Shown: positions 50,168-59,055 of the stretch, in pieces
How the letters are laid out: each line of letters begins with the position of its first letter
How positions within the stretch are numbered: the first letter of the stretch is position 1
NCBI GenBank assembly: GCA_035439445.1
Contig: DAORKG010000018.1
Location: 1 to 64,000 of the forward strand
Length of the DNA stretch: 64,000 nucleotides
From: UBA4416 sp035439445
GTDB taxonomy: Bacteria; Bacteroidota; Bacteroidia; B-17B0; Aurantibacillaceae
Direction of reading: 5' to 3'
Position numbers and translations under genes: made by a program
The notes under the pieces: generated by a model
Told to the model about the DNA's origin: nothing
The model's input: the letters and a program-made list of their open reading frames with translations, nothing else
The model's database searches: none

Positions 50168-50267
50168 TCTTTTACATTACCCGGTACAACGGTTATTAAA
50201 TTAACCAGAAACTACGTAAAAAAAGTGCTAAAAATTAGCCACGTAAAATCAAAAATTAAAAAAAGAA
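50168..50267 (+). promoter_or_regulatory. Structured rpmI-rplT spacer
   Basis: The 100-nt spacer contains GGTTA/TAACC (50191-50206) and a TACGT...ACGTA region with inner GTGCTAA/TTAGCCAC pairing (50213-50245). L20 autoregulates this operon in other bacteria by binding mRNA; this spacer may serve that role. Confidence 0.35.
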
Positions 50268-50612
50268 ATGCCACGTTCAGTCAATCATGTAGCTAGTAGA
50301 GCTCGCAGAAAAAAAATCCTTAATTTAACCAAAGGTTATTGGGGTGCAAGAGGTAATGTTTGGACTATTGCCAAAAATACCTTAGAAAAAGGTTTAACTT
50401 ACGCGTACCGCGATCGTAAAAACAAAAAACGTACTATGCGTTCTTTATGGATTCAACGTATCAATGCAGGTGTTCGTCAATACGGTATGAGTTATTCTGA
50501 ATTTATTGGAAAAGTAAATGCAAAAAACATCAACTTAAACCGTAAAGTTTTAGCTGATTTAGCAATGAATCATCCTGAAGCTTTTAAAGCTGTTGTAGAT
50601 CAAGTAAAATAA
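50268..50612 (+). CDS. rplT: Ribosomal protein L20
   Basis: L20, 114 residues: MPRSVNHVASRARRKKILNL and the AYRDRKNKKRTMRSLWIQRI core. It nucleates 50S assembly and in some bacteria represses this operon. A terminator follows at 50632. Confidence 0.98.
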   Translation: MPRSVNHVASRARRKKILNLTKGYWGARGNVWTIAKNTLEKGLTYAYRDRKNKKRTMRSLWIQRINAGVRQYGMSYSEFIGKVNAKNINLNRKVLADLAMNHPEAFKAVVDQVK

Positions 50613-50631
50613 TATATTTTATATTGAGTTG

Positions 50632-50662
50632 AAAGGCAATCCTTTAAGGGTTGCCTTTTTTA
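50632..50662 (+). terminator. Terminator of thrS-infC-rpmI-rplT operon
   Basis: AAAGGCAA(T)CC and GG(G)TTGCCTTT arms with a T run. Confidence 0.85.
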
Positions 50663-50712
50663 TTTAATCAAAAATTAATATGTTAAAAATTTGATATTTA
50701 AAAAATTTTGAC

Positions 50713-50720
50713 TTAATTTG
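50713..50720 (+). promoter_or_regulatory. -7-like box of 50748 gene
   Basis: TTAATTTG with TTTG 19 bp upstream (50690-50693). Confidence 0.5.
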
Positions 50721-50747
50721 AACATAACCAACTAAACAATTTATATT

Positions 50748-51140
50748 ATGGGAAAATTAAAAGGAAAAGTTAAAACTACCGGTGATTCTGGTATGTTAAG
50801 TTACAAAAATGATGCAGGAGAGAAAATAGAAGTACAATACAGCCAACCATATTCTGCGGAAATTGGTTTAGCATTAAATACTCGTGTATCTTTTAATATA
50901 GTTGCAACCGATAAAGGAAATGTGGCAGTTGCGGTTGCTCCTGTTTGTAAAGCAACTATTACAGATATTAGTTATGACACAGGTTCTGGAAGTTTAACTG
51001 AAACAGAATCTGGTATTAAGTATCCTTTTACTCAAAATTTTTTAAAGGAATCAGGCTTTGCTTTAGATCAAGTTGTTACTTATAATTTAATTACTACTAA
51101 AGACGGCACATTAAGAGCAGTTTGTTTAGAATTGGCTTAA
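50748..51140 (+). CDS. Small protein with two OB/cold-shock-like repeats
   Basis: A 130-residue cytoplasmic protein consisting of two similar halves: GKLKGKVKTTGDSGMLSYKN ... NTRVSFNIVATDKGNVAVAV (about 2-63) and CKATITDISYDTGSGSLTET ... DQVVTYNLITTKDGTLRAVC (about 67-127). The G-x-L/V-x turn and the V-x-F/Y-N-hydrophobic-x3-D/K-G-x-hydrophobic-A pattern recall cold-shock (OB) domains, but the RNP aromatic motifs are missing. A nucleic-acid-binding role is possible but unproven. It has a good promoter and a strong terminator. Confidence 0.7.
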   Translation: MGKLKGKVKTTGDSGMLSYKNDAGEKIEVQYSQPYSAEIGLALNTRVSFNIVATDKGNVAVAVAPVCKATITDISYDTGSGSLTETESGIKYPFTQNFLKESGFALDQVVTYNLITTKDGTLRAVCLELA

Positions 51141-51156
51141 TTTTTTAATTATAATC

Positions 51157-51188
51157 AAAAGGCTGTTGCTTTGCGGCAGCCTTTTTTA
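51157..51188 (+). terminator. Terminator after 50748 gene
   Basis: AAAAGGCTG and CAGCCTTTTTT arms. It overlaps the apparent upstream start of the SpoIIE gene, supporting the later ATG. Confidence 0.85.
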
Positions 51189-51189
51189 T

Positions 51190-53268
51190 ATGACACGAAA
51201 CACGATATCTAAATATTTAAAGTTAAAATCAGTTTGTATTTTAATCGTTCTATCTATTACGACGAGCTTATTAAATGCTCAGGTAGATAGTGTGAATCAA
51301 CTTATTTCTAAAGAAACGGATATTCAGAAGAAAGTAGAAATTCTTCTTCAAACCTGTAAAACTTATTCTAATTCTGAGGTATCCTTAAATTTCTCAAAAC
51401 AAGCTTATTCATTAGCTTATCAAATCAATAATGGTAGACTGGTTGCAAAGTCAGCAGAGCAGTTGGCAATTTCTTATTTTGTAAACAAACAAACAGACTC
51501 CGTAAAGAAGTATTTAGGTATTTCGGAAAATTTGTATTTAAAAAATAACGATAAAATTGGGTTGTACTATATACTTTTTTATCAATCTAAGTTTTTTTTA
51601 AATGAAGGAGATACTAAAAAAGCATTTGAAATAAATAAGCAATTAATAGCTATTGCAGAAAGTCTAAATGACAATGAAAAATTGGCGAATGCATACGGTA
51701 GAATGGGGGCACTTTTTGTAAGGATTAATGATTACGACAAAGCTATTTCCTACTATGAAAAGTCACTTAAAATATTTAAACAACTAAATGATTATCTTGG
51801 TATCGAAAGAACATACAAACAAATAGGAGACTCATATTACTATAAATCATTTTATGATTTAGCTATAGAATGTTACGAGAGAGGATTGGAGGTGAATAAA
51901 AAAACGAATAATGAAGAGTTAAAAAGTAACATATTGGTTAGTATAGGAAATGTATATTATGAGTTAGATAATAATGAAAAGGCATTATATTTCTATACAG
52001 AAGCTTCAAAATTAAATACAAAGGACAATCTAGTTATTAAAAACAATATAGCATCTGTGTTAATGAACATGAATAGATACAAAGATGCTAAACCCTATTT
52101 GTTAGAATATTACTACACAACTACAGATATTGGAGATAAGGCAATAGGCGCATTTAACTTGTCTCAAACCTATGAGCAATTAGGGGATTATAATAGCGCC
52201 ATGGATTTCATGGATATTTATGTAAGAATAAACGATTCTTTAAATGATGTTAAGTACAAAAGTAACCTTTCTGAAATTGAAGCAAAATACAGAAATGAAA
52301 AACAGGAGGAACAAAACATTTTATTGAATGAACGTTTGAAAAATAAATCATTACAAATTTATTTTGCATTAGCAGCCATTTTGTTACTTGTAGGTCTAGC
52401 ATTTTTTATTTTTAGAGGTCTACGCCAGAAAAACAAAGCGAATTTAGCATTGGCAGAAAAAAATAAAATCATTGAAGAGAAAAGTTTGATTGTTGAAGAA
52501 CAACACAAAGATATCACGGATAGTATTAAATATGCTCAGCGAATCCAACAGGCTATCCTTCCTCCGGATAAGTTATGGAATAGTATTTTACCTCAATCAT
52601 TTGTTTTTTATCAGCCCAAGGATATTTTAAGTGGGGATTTTTACTGGATTGAAGAAACATCCGAACACATTTTTATAGCTGCTGCTGATTGCACAGGTCA
52701 CGGTGTTCCTGGAGCTTTAATGAGTATTGTAAATTATAACTTATTAAACAGAGCTGTTTTAGAACATGGATTAACAGATGCCGGTGCTATTTTGGATTCT
52801 GTAAATAAGTATCTGACACTTTCATTACACCAAACTTTTCAAGAATCGGCAGTAAGGGATGGAATGGATGTTTCTTTGTGTGTGATAGAAAAATCAACCA
52901 AAAAAATGAATTTTGCGGGTGCATTTAATTCTATTTATCTCATCAGAAACAATGAGGTAAAAGAATTTATTCCTGATAAACAACCTGTGGGAGCATTTAT
53001 AGAGGATAATATTAAACCCTTTAAAAATCAGTTCTTTCAGTTACAAGAAAATGATGTAGTTTATATGTTTACAGATGGATACGCCGATCAGTTCGGTGGG
53101 CCAAAAGGTAAAAAATATAAATACAAACAACTTCAGCAATTATTAATTGATTGTCATACGAAACCATTTGATGAACAAAAAACAATTGTGAAAAAATCTA
53201 TAAATGATTGGAAAGGTAACTTAGAACAAGTGGATGATATTTTGCTATTGGGATTTAAGGTTGTTTAA
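51190..53268 (+). CDS. TPR-containing SpoIIE-type phosphatase
   Basis: A 692-residue membrane signal protein. N-terminal signal/anchor (about 10-30), TPR-type repeats (about 95-350, e.g. ANAYGRMGALFVRINDYDKA), one membrane helix (about 394-413), a coiled-coil linker (about 420-455), and a PP2C/SpoIIE domain: DILSGDFYWIEE near 482, AADCTGHGVPGALMS near 499 and MFTDGYADQFGG near 627. It would dephosphorylate a serine-phosphorylated partner, perhaps an anti-anti-sigma factor. The ATG at 51166 lies inside a terminator hairpin and is not used. Its stop codon overlaps that of the convergent TauE gene by 4 bp. Confidence 0.92.
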   Translation: MTRNTISKYLKLKSVCILIVLSITTSLLNAQVDSVNQLISKETDIQKKVEILLQTCKTYSNSEVSLNFSKQAYSLAYQINNGRLVAKSAEQLAISYFVNKQTDSVKKYLGISENLYLKNNDKIGLYYILFYQSKFFLNEGDTKKAFEINKQLIAIAESLNDNEKLANAYGRMGALFVRINDYDKAISYYEKSLKIFKQLNDYLGIERTYKQIGDSYYYKSFYDLAIECYERGLEVNKKTNNEELKSNILVSIGNVYYELDNNEKALYFYTEASKLNTKDNLVIKNNIASVLMNMNRYKDAKPYLLEYYYTTTDIGDKAIGAFNLSQTYEQLGDYNSAMDFMDIYVRINDSLNDVKYKSNLSEIEAKYRNEKQEEQNILLNERLKNKSLQIYFALAAILLLVGLAFFIFRGLRQKNKANLALAEKNKIIEEKSLIVEEQHKDITDSIKYAQRIQQAILPPDKLWNSILPQSFVFYQPKDILSGDFYWIEETSEHIFIAAADCTGHGVPGALMSIVNYNLLNRAVLEHGLTDAGAILDSVNKYLTLSLHQTFQESAVRDGMDVSLCVIEKSTKKMNFAGAFNSIYLIRNNEVKEFIPDKQPVGAFIEDNIKPFKNQFFQLQENDVVYMFTDGYADQFGGPKGKKYKYKQLQQLLIDCHTKPFDEQKTIVKKSINDWKGNLEQVDDILLLGFKVV

Positions 53269-54044
53269 TCTAAAATACCCAATATCATTAATAAAGCAAT
53301 CGCTACCATAAAAATCGTAACAAACCATTTTAAAAATCCTAAAGTAGTTTTCTTTAATAATTTATTTCCAATATATGCTCCTAAAAATGCAGCACTAACT
53401 GCAGTTAACAATACGGAGGAATTATTTTTAATTGTTGTAAAATCAAATGTAAGGGCATAAATACTCATTCTGCCAATATCTACAATGCATGCTATTGCGG
53501 TTCCGGTAGCAACAAACATTTCTTTATTTAAATCAAGTCTCACTAAGAAGGCACTTCTTAAAGCCCCTTGGTGCCCACTTAAACCACCAAAAAAACCGCT
53601 TAGTAAGCCTCCGATGGTTAACTTGTTTTTATCAAAACTTAAGTTTTTGAAATAGGGAATGATTTCAAAAAGCGAAAAGAAAATAATTAGTAAGCCGATA
53701 AGCACATTAAAAAAGGTGATTGAAAATAAATGGCCATTTAGCTCATAGGTTTGTATCGTGATACTATGACTGGAAATTGCTTTTAAGAAATAAGCACCAA
53801 TTAATGCTGCTAATAGAGATGGGATCCCAAATTTTAAAACAACAGACCAATTAATGTTTTTATAGACTAAACTTATCTTAAATACATTATTTAAAAAATG
53901 GACAATAGCAGTTAATCCAACCGCAATAGGGGCTTCGTAGTACATTGTAAATACCGGTAATAAAATTGTGCCAAGTCCAAAGCCCGAGAAAAAAGTTAAT
54001 ATAGAGGCAATTAAAGCGGTAATTGGAATTATAAAAAACGACAT
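53265..54044 (-). CDS. TauE/SafE-type permease
   Basis: A 259-residue polytopic membrane protein with about eight hydrophobic segments, of the sulfite exporter TauE/SafE family (DUF81). The first helix ends LTFFSGFGLGTILLPVF and the repeated half contains IGGLLSGFFGGLSGHQGALR, both characteristic. It exports an organic or inorganic anion; the substrate is not fixed by the sequence. Its start codon overlaps the stop of the BadF-type kinase gene (TAATG), so the two are coupled, although a functional connection is not clear. Confidence 0.9.
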   Translation of the reverse strand: MSFFIIPITALIASILTFFSGFGLGTILLPVFTMYYEAPIAVGLTAIVHFLNNVFKISLVYKNINWSVVLKFGIPSLLAALIGAYFLKAISSHSITIQTYELNGHLFSITFFNVLIGLLIIFFSLFEIIPYFKNLSFDKNKLTIGGLLSGFFGGLSGHQGALRSAFLVRLDLNKEMFVATGTAIACIVDIGRMSIYALTFDFTTIKNNSSVLLTAVSAAFLGAYIGNKLLKKTTLGFLKWFVTIFMVAIALLMILGILD

Positions 54045-54886
54045 TAGCTGTGGTATTTAATTAATCCATCTATTGGCGATTTAATAATATTACCTATAGT
54101 AAAACCTTTTTCTTTAGCTGCATCAGCTAGTAAATCTTTATAATAATAACCAATTGAACCAACAGAATTAACAGGTAAGTTCTTGGCATTTGTATATTTA
54201 GATACCTGAGCATCAAAGAAATCAAGAAAACAGTTTTTTATTAATTCCTTAATGTAGCTGTCATTACTGAATTCGGATAAAAACTTCATTATACTTGCCA
54301 AGTATCTGCTAGGCATTGGTTTTTTATAAACGTTTTCAAGTATAATTTCTCGGTGATACCCAGCATTTTCAAAGGCTGTTACCAAGTGCATTGGTAGTTT
54401 TTCGTCAAAATAACGTTGAATAAATGTTCTTCCAATTGTTGCACCACTACCATGATCTCCAAATAAATAACCAACTGAAGGTACATTTTCAGTAACTTCT
54501 GTTCCGTCATATAAACAACTATTACTCCCTGTTCCTAAGATACAGGCAATTCCTTTCTCCTTTCCGCAAAGTGCTCTTGCTGCAGCTAATAGGTCATGAT
54601 TTACTTCGGAGTGAATATTACCAAACGCCAGATACAATCCTTGTTTTACAACTTGAACCTTTTCGGGAGTAGAACATCCTGCACCATAATAAGCAATGTG
54701 TTTAATAGAGTGTAATTGGTCATGAAGAACAGGGATCAGTTTGTTTTTAATTTCAGTATAGATGTCCTCACTACTTTGAAAATAGGGGTTAAACCCAATT
54801 GTCTGAAATTGAAGAATAATATTATTATTGTCTAACAATACCCAATCAGTTTTTGTTGACCCGCTATCTGCTATTAAAATGGACAT
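54044..54886 (-). CDS. BadF/BadG-type N-acetylglucosamine kinase-like protein
   Basis: A 280-residue ASKHA-fold ATPase of the BadF/BadG/BcrA/BcrD family, closest in layout to N-acetylglucosamine kinases: ADSGSTKTDWVLLD phosphate-1 loop, connecting CILGTGSNSCLYDG, and GDHGSGATIGR near 147. It is cytoplasmic and probably phosphorylates an amino sugar released from cell-wall turnover; substrate assignment is tentative. It opens a two-gene operon with the TauE-like permease. Confidence 0.88.
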   Translation of the reverse strand: MSILIADSGSTKTDWVLLDNNNIILQFQTIGFNPYFQSSEDIYTEIKNKLIPVLHDQLHSIKHIAYYGAGCSTPEKVQVVKQGLYLAFGNIHSEVNHDLLAAARALCGKEKGIACILGTGSNSCLYDGTEVTENVPSVGYLFGDHGSGATIGRTFIQRYFDEKLPMHLVTAFENAGYHREIILENVYKKPMPSRYLASIMKFLSEFSNDSYIKELIKNCFLDFFDAQVSKYTNAKNLPVNSVGSIGYYYKDLLADAAKEKGFTIGNIIKSPIDGLIKYHS

Positions 54887-55056
54887 ATATTACAGTTTTT
54901 AGTTTCATCAATTGCTAATGATGATGTTCAAGTTTACAATTTTTTTCCTTTGAAATAAAGAAATAGGTTTCTTTTTTATTAAGCATCAAATGCTGATAAC
55001 CGAACTAAAACGCTAATAAAAATATATCATTTTAACAGGAAAAACGCCTTTTTTAT

Positions 55057-55064
55057 TATCTTTA
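55057..55064 (+). promoter_or_regulatory. -7 promoter box of the MMPL fusion gene
   Basis: TATCTTTA, one mismatch from consensus, ending 6 nt before the ATG. Confidence 0.45.
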
Positions 55065-55070
55065 AACCCT

Positions 55071-58000
55071 ATGTTTAACCTTTCATATTTGATATATTCT
55101 TTTTTTCAGAAACGAAAAGTGCTTTTTGTTGTTCTGATAATTTTAGCATGTGGCACTTTAGGTTTCTTTGCTTCAAAAATTAAGTTAGAAGAAGATATTA
55201 CAAGATTTGTTCCTTCTGATAAAAACTCCCAATCCGTAAATTCTATTTTAGAAAATTTAAAATCAAAAGATAAGTTAATTGTTCATGCTTCAACTGAGAA
55301 TGCGGAGAATATAGATTTGCTGATTGAAAAAACAGATTCAGCTTATAGTCATGTTTTGCATAAAATTGATTCAAGTGACTATTCGGATATTACATATACT
55401 TTATCGGATGATAGAATGCAGCAAGTATATGATGTTTTCTATCGCAATTTACCATTGTTTTTAGAAGAAAAAGATTACACTAAAATTTCAAATCTTATTA
55501 TTAATGATAGTATTACGTCAACTATTGAAAGAGATTATACAACATTATTATCTCCATCAGGTGTTGTGCTTGGGAAATATATACAACGAGATCCCTTAAA
55601 TTTTACACCAATCGCACTTAAAAAACTTCAAAACATACAGTTGGATGAAAATTTTGAAACATACAACAGTCATATTGTAACTAAAGATCATAAACATGTT
55701 CTCATGTTTATTACCCCATCTCATTTACCAAATGACACTAAGGGAAATAAACATTTAATAGAAGTTGTAGATAGCGCTTGTCATAAATTTACAACTAATA
55801 ATGTCTTAATTGAATCGTTTGGGGCTTGTATTGTTTCGGCCGGAAATGCCAACCAGTTAAGAAAAGATAGCATCTATACATCAAGTATTGCGGTTATTGT
55901 TATTGCTTTATTACTTGGGATCTATTTTAGAAATCCATTGGTTACAATATTTATTTTGTTTCCGGTAGGTTTTGGAATGGTTTTTTCTTTGAGTTTCCTG
56001 TTCTTATTTAAAGGAGTGGTTTCTGCAATAGCCATAGGTGCAGGAGCAGTGGTTTTAGGTATTGCCATTAACTATTCATTACATTTTTTTACACATTATA
56101 AACATACCAGAGATGTAAAAACTGTATTGCAGGATCTAACATTTCCAATGTTAATTGGTTGCACAACAACTGTTGGTGCTTTTTTAAGTTTATTATTTGC
56201 AAAATCAGAGGCACTACATGATTTTGGTTTATTTGCAGCCTTTTCTTTAATTGGAGCGATGTTGTTCTCAATATTTGTGCTCCCTCAATTATTGAAATTT
56301 AGTTTTAGAAAAGAAAAAGTTGTTTCTGAAGATGAACAATCTACACATCATTCTTTTATTGATAAGTTTACTGCTTATCGTTTTGATAAAAATAAAGTCA
56401 TTGTTATTTCAGCATTTTTATTGACTTTACTATTTACTTTTTTTGCAGGTGATGTTAAGTTTGAAAGCGACATGAATAAAATGAGTTTCATGACCAAGGA
56501 AACTCGTGATGCTGAAAAACATCTAGATGAAGTCAATAATTTTGCAGCCCGTTCAGTATATATATTTAGTAATGGAAAGGATTTAAACGAGGCTTTAGAT
56601 AATAATACGATTGTTTCCGAAAAATTAGAAGCTTTAAAACAGCAAGGGATAATAAAAAAATACTCTTCGGTTAATGCTTTGTTTATGTCTGATAAAGAAC
56701 AACAGGCTAGGATTAACAGATGGAATAATTTTTTTACTCAACCTAAAAAAGATAGTATAAAAAAACTATTAATAGCAGAAGGAGCAAAATATAAATTCAA
56801 GGAATCAGCCTTTCAATCGTTTTATGATTTATTAGATAAACGTCCCGAAGGACTTTCTCAATCAGATTCTGATTCTTTAAATAAATATTTGTTTAAAGAA
56901 TGGATAGGAAAAGTAGATGGAAAACCATCTATTATTAATCATGTAAAAGTAGATGCTGAAAATAGAGAGAAAATTTATCAAGCCTTCGAATCAGAACCAA
57001 ATATTGTAGTGTTTGATAAACAAAATTTAACAAGCAAGTTTGTTGATATTATAAGTTCTGATTTTAATACAATTCTATTGTTAACTTCCATTTTGGTGTT
57101 TGGTTTCATGCTCTTAAATCATGGACGCGTTGAATTGGCAGTCATTAACTTCTTACCAATGCTTATTTCATGGTTATGGATTTTAGGAATTATGGCACTG
57201 TTTGGTATTAAGTTTAACATCATTAACATTATCATTTCAACTTTCATTTTTGGTTTAGGAGATGATTATAGTATTTTTATTATGGATGGTTTACTGAACG
57301 AATATAAGTTCGGTAAAAAGAATTTGGATTCTTTTAAATCATCTATTTTGTTATCAGCCCTGATTACAATTATAGGAATAGGAGTAATGGTATTTGCTAA
57401 ACATCCGGCCTTGCAATCCATTGCTTTAATTACGTTGATAGGAATGGTTTGTGTAGTGTTTATTTCATTTATTGTTCAGCCACTGCTATTTAACTGGATG
57501 ATTTTAAACAGAAGGAAAAGGGGATTATTACCATATTCGGCTAAATATATCTTCATTACTATTGTTGGATTTGCAGGATTTTTAGTTGGCTCATTATTAA
57601 TTACATTATGTGGTTTAATTTTATTTACTGTTTTCCCTGCTAAAACTGCTACTCGCAAGTTGATATTTCATTATATCATCATGTATACGTTCCGTTTTAT
57701 ATTAGCGTGTTTCTTTAATGTCAAGAAAACCATTATCAATCCTCATAACGAAACATTTCAAAAACCTGCCATTATCGTATCAAATCACCAGTCGCATATT
57801 GATTTAGCTTTAACTTTGCAGTTATATCCAAAAATTGTTGTTTTTACAAACGATTGGGTTTATAATTCGCCTTTCTATGGCTGGATTGTGAAGAAGGCGG
57901 ATTATTATAGAGCGTCTGATGGTTATGAAAATTGTATTCCTTCATTAACCGAGTTAGTTAAACAAGGATATTCAATTTTAATTTTCCCTGAAGGAACCCG

Positions 58001-58931
58001 TAGTGTAACCGGTGACATTTTACGTTTTCATAAAGGAGCTTTCTTATTAGCAGAACAAATGCAATTAGATATTATTCCTTTGTTATTGCATGGAGCCGGA
58101 GATACCGTTACAAAAGGTGATTTTCACTTTAAAGATGGTTCATTAGCGGTTAAAATATTAGAAAGAATTAAACCAACAGACACTTCTTTTGGAGCAACTT
58201 ATCAGGAACGTTCTAAGTCTGTTTGTAAATTAATGCGTCAGGAGTATCAATTGTTAAGAGATGAGAGAGAATCCGTAAAATATTTTAGATCTCGTTTAAT
58301 TCGTAATTACATTTTTAAAGGCCCTGTATTAGAATGGTATTGCCGAATTAAAACAGGTTTAGAAAACAATTATCAGCTATTTGAAAGTTTAATGCCTAAA
58401 ACAGGTAAAATTGTGGATGTTGGTTGTGGCTATGGATTTTTACCTTACATGTTAATGTATAAAGGCCGACAACGAGAAATTTTAGGAGTTGATTATGATG
58501 ATGAAAAAATTGCTGTAGCTGATAATTGTGCTGATAAATCAGATAAATTATCTTTTGCAGTAGGAGATGTAACGGTGTATGATTTTCCTCAAGCTGATGG
58601 ATTTATTATTAGCGATGTGTTACATTATTTAAAAGAAGATCAACAAATTCAGGTAATTGATAATTGTGTTTCTAAACTAAATAAAGGAGGAGTTTTGGTT
58701 ATTAGAGATGCCGATAAGGATATTGAAACACGCCAAAAAGGAACTTGGTATACGGAGTTTATGAGCACAAAAGTATTTGGTTTTAATAAAACTAAAACGG
58801 ATGGATTACATTTTGTGAGCGGAACTTTAATAAAAGATACGATTGCTAAATATCCTCATTTATCTTTAGAAGTTTTAGATACTACTAAACTTACATCTAA
58901 CATCATTTATGTTGCTAAACATTTTGGTTAG
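55071..58931 (+). CDS. Trifunctional MMPL transporter/lysophospholipid acyltransferase/methyltransferase
   Basis: A 1286-residue fusion. Residues 1 to about 835 are an RND/MMPL transporter with two sets of membrane helices and two periplasmic loops; LGDDYSIFIMDG near 735 and the equivalent GIAINYSLHFFTH near 332 mark TM4 and TM10. Residues about 840-1080 are a PlsC-type acyltransferase (NHQSHIDLALT near 904, FPEGTRS near 971). Residues about 1095-1286 are a class I methyltransferase with VDVGCGYGFLPY near 1114. The set resembles genes associated with polyene/aryl-lipid pigment clusters in Bacteroidota, where the transporter may carry a lipid; there is no such cluster beside it here. Confidence 0.92.
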   Translation: MFNLSYLIYSFFQKRKVLFVVLIILACGTLGFFASKIKLEEDITRFVPSDKNSQSVNSILENLKSKDKLIVHASTENAENIDLLIEKTDSAYSHVLHKIDSSDYSDITYTLSDDRMQQVYDVFYRNLPLFLEEKDYTKISNLIINDSITSTIERDYTTLLSPSGVVLGKYIQRDPLNFTPIALKKLQNIQLDENFETYNSHIVTKDHKHVLMFITPSHLPNDTKGNKHLIEVVDSACHKFTTNNVLIESFGACIVSAGNANQLRKDSIYTSSIAVIVIALLLGIYFRNPLVTIFILFPVGFGMVFSLSFLFLFKGVVSAIAIGAGAVVLGIAINYSLHFFTHYKHTRDVKTVLQDLTFPMLIGCTTTVGAFLSLLFAKSEALHDFGLFAAFSLIGAMLFSIFVLPQLLKFSFRKEKVVSEDEQSTHHSFIDKFTAYRFDKNKVIVISAFLLTLLFTFFAGDVKFESDMNKMSFMTKETRDAEKHLDEVNNFAARSVYIFSNGKDLNEALDNNTIVSEKLEALKQQGIIKKYSSVNALFMSDKEQQARINRWNNFFTQPKKDSIKKLLIAEGAKYKFKESAFQSFYDLLDKRPEGLSQSDSDSLNKYLFKEWIGKVDGKPSIINHVKVDAENREKIYQAFESEPNIVVFDKQNLTSKFVDIISSDFNTILLLTSILVFGFMLLNHGRVELAVINFLPMLISWLWILGIMALFGIKFNIINIIISTFIFGLGDDYSIFIMDGLLNEYKFGKKNLDSFKSSILLSALITIIGIGVMVFAKHPALQSIALITLIGMVCVVFISFIVQPLLFNWMILNRRKRGLLPYSAKYIFITIVGFAGFLVGSLLITLCGLILFTVFPAKTATRKLIFHYIIMYTFRFILACFFNVKKTIINPHNETFQKPAIIVSNHQSHIDLALTLQLYPKIVVFTNDWVYNSPFYGWIVKKADYYRASDGYENCIPSLTELVKQGYSILIFPEGTRSVTGDILRFHKGAFLLAEQMQLDIIPLLLHGAGDTVTKGDFHFKDGSLAVKILERIKPTDTSFGATYQERSKSVCKLMRQEYQLLRDERESVKYFRSRLIRNYIFKGPVLEWYCRIKTGLENNYQLFESLMPKTGKIVDVGCGYGFLPYMLMYKGRQREILGVDYDDEKIAVADNCADKSDKLSFAVGDVTVYDFPQADGFIISDVLHYLKEDQQIQVIDNCVSKLNKGGVLVIRDADKDIETRQKGTWYTEFMSTKVFGFNKTKTDGLHFVSGTLIKDTIAKYPHLSLEVLDTTKLTSNIIYVAKHFG

Positions 58932-59055
58932 TTATAGGCTATTATTGAGCAACTTATTTTGAATAAATATGAGGTACTTTTTTCTTTAAATTTCTTAAAC
59001 CATTATATATTTACTTTGTATCTTGTATATACATTATTTACTTAAAACGTAATCT

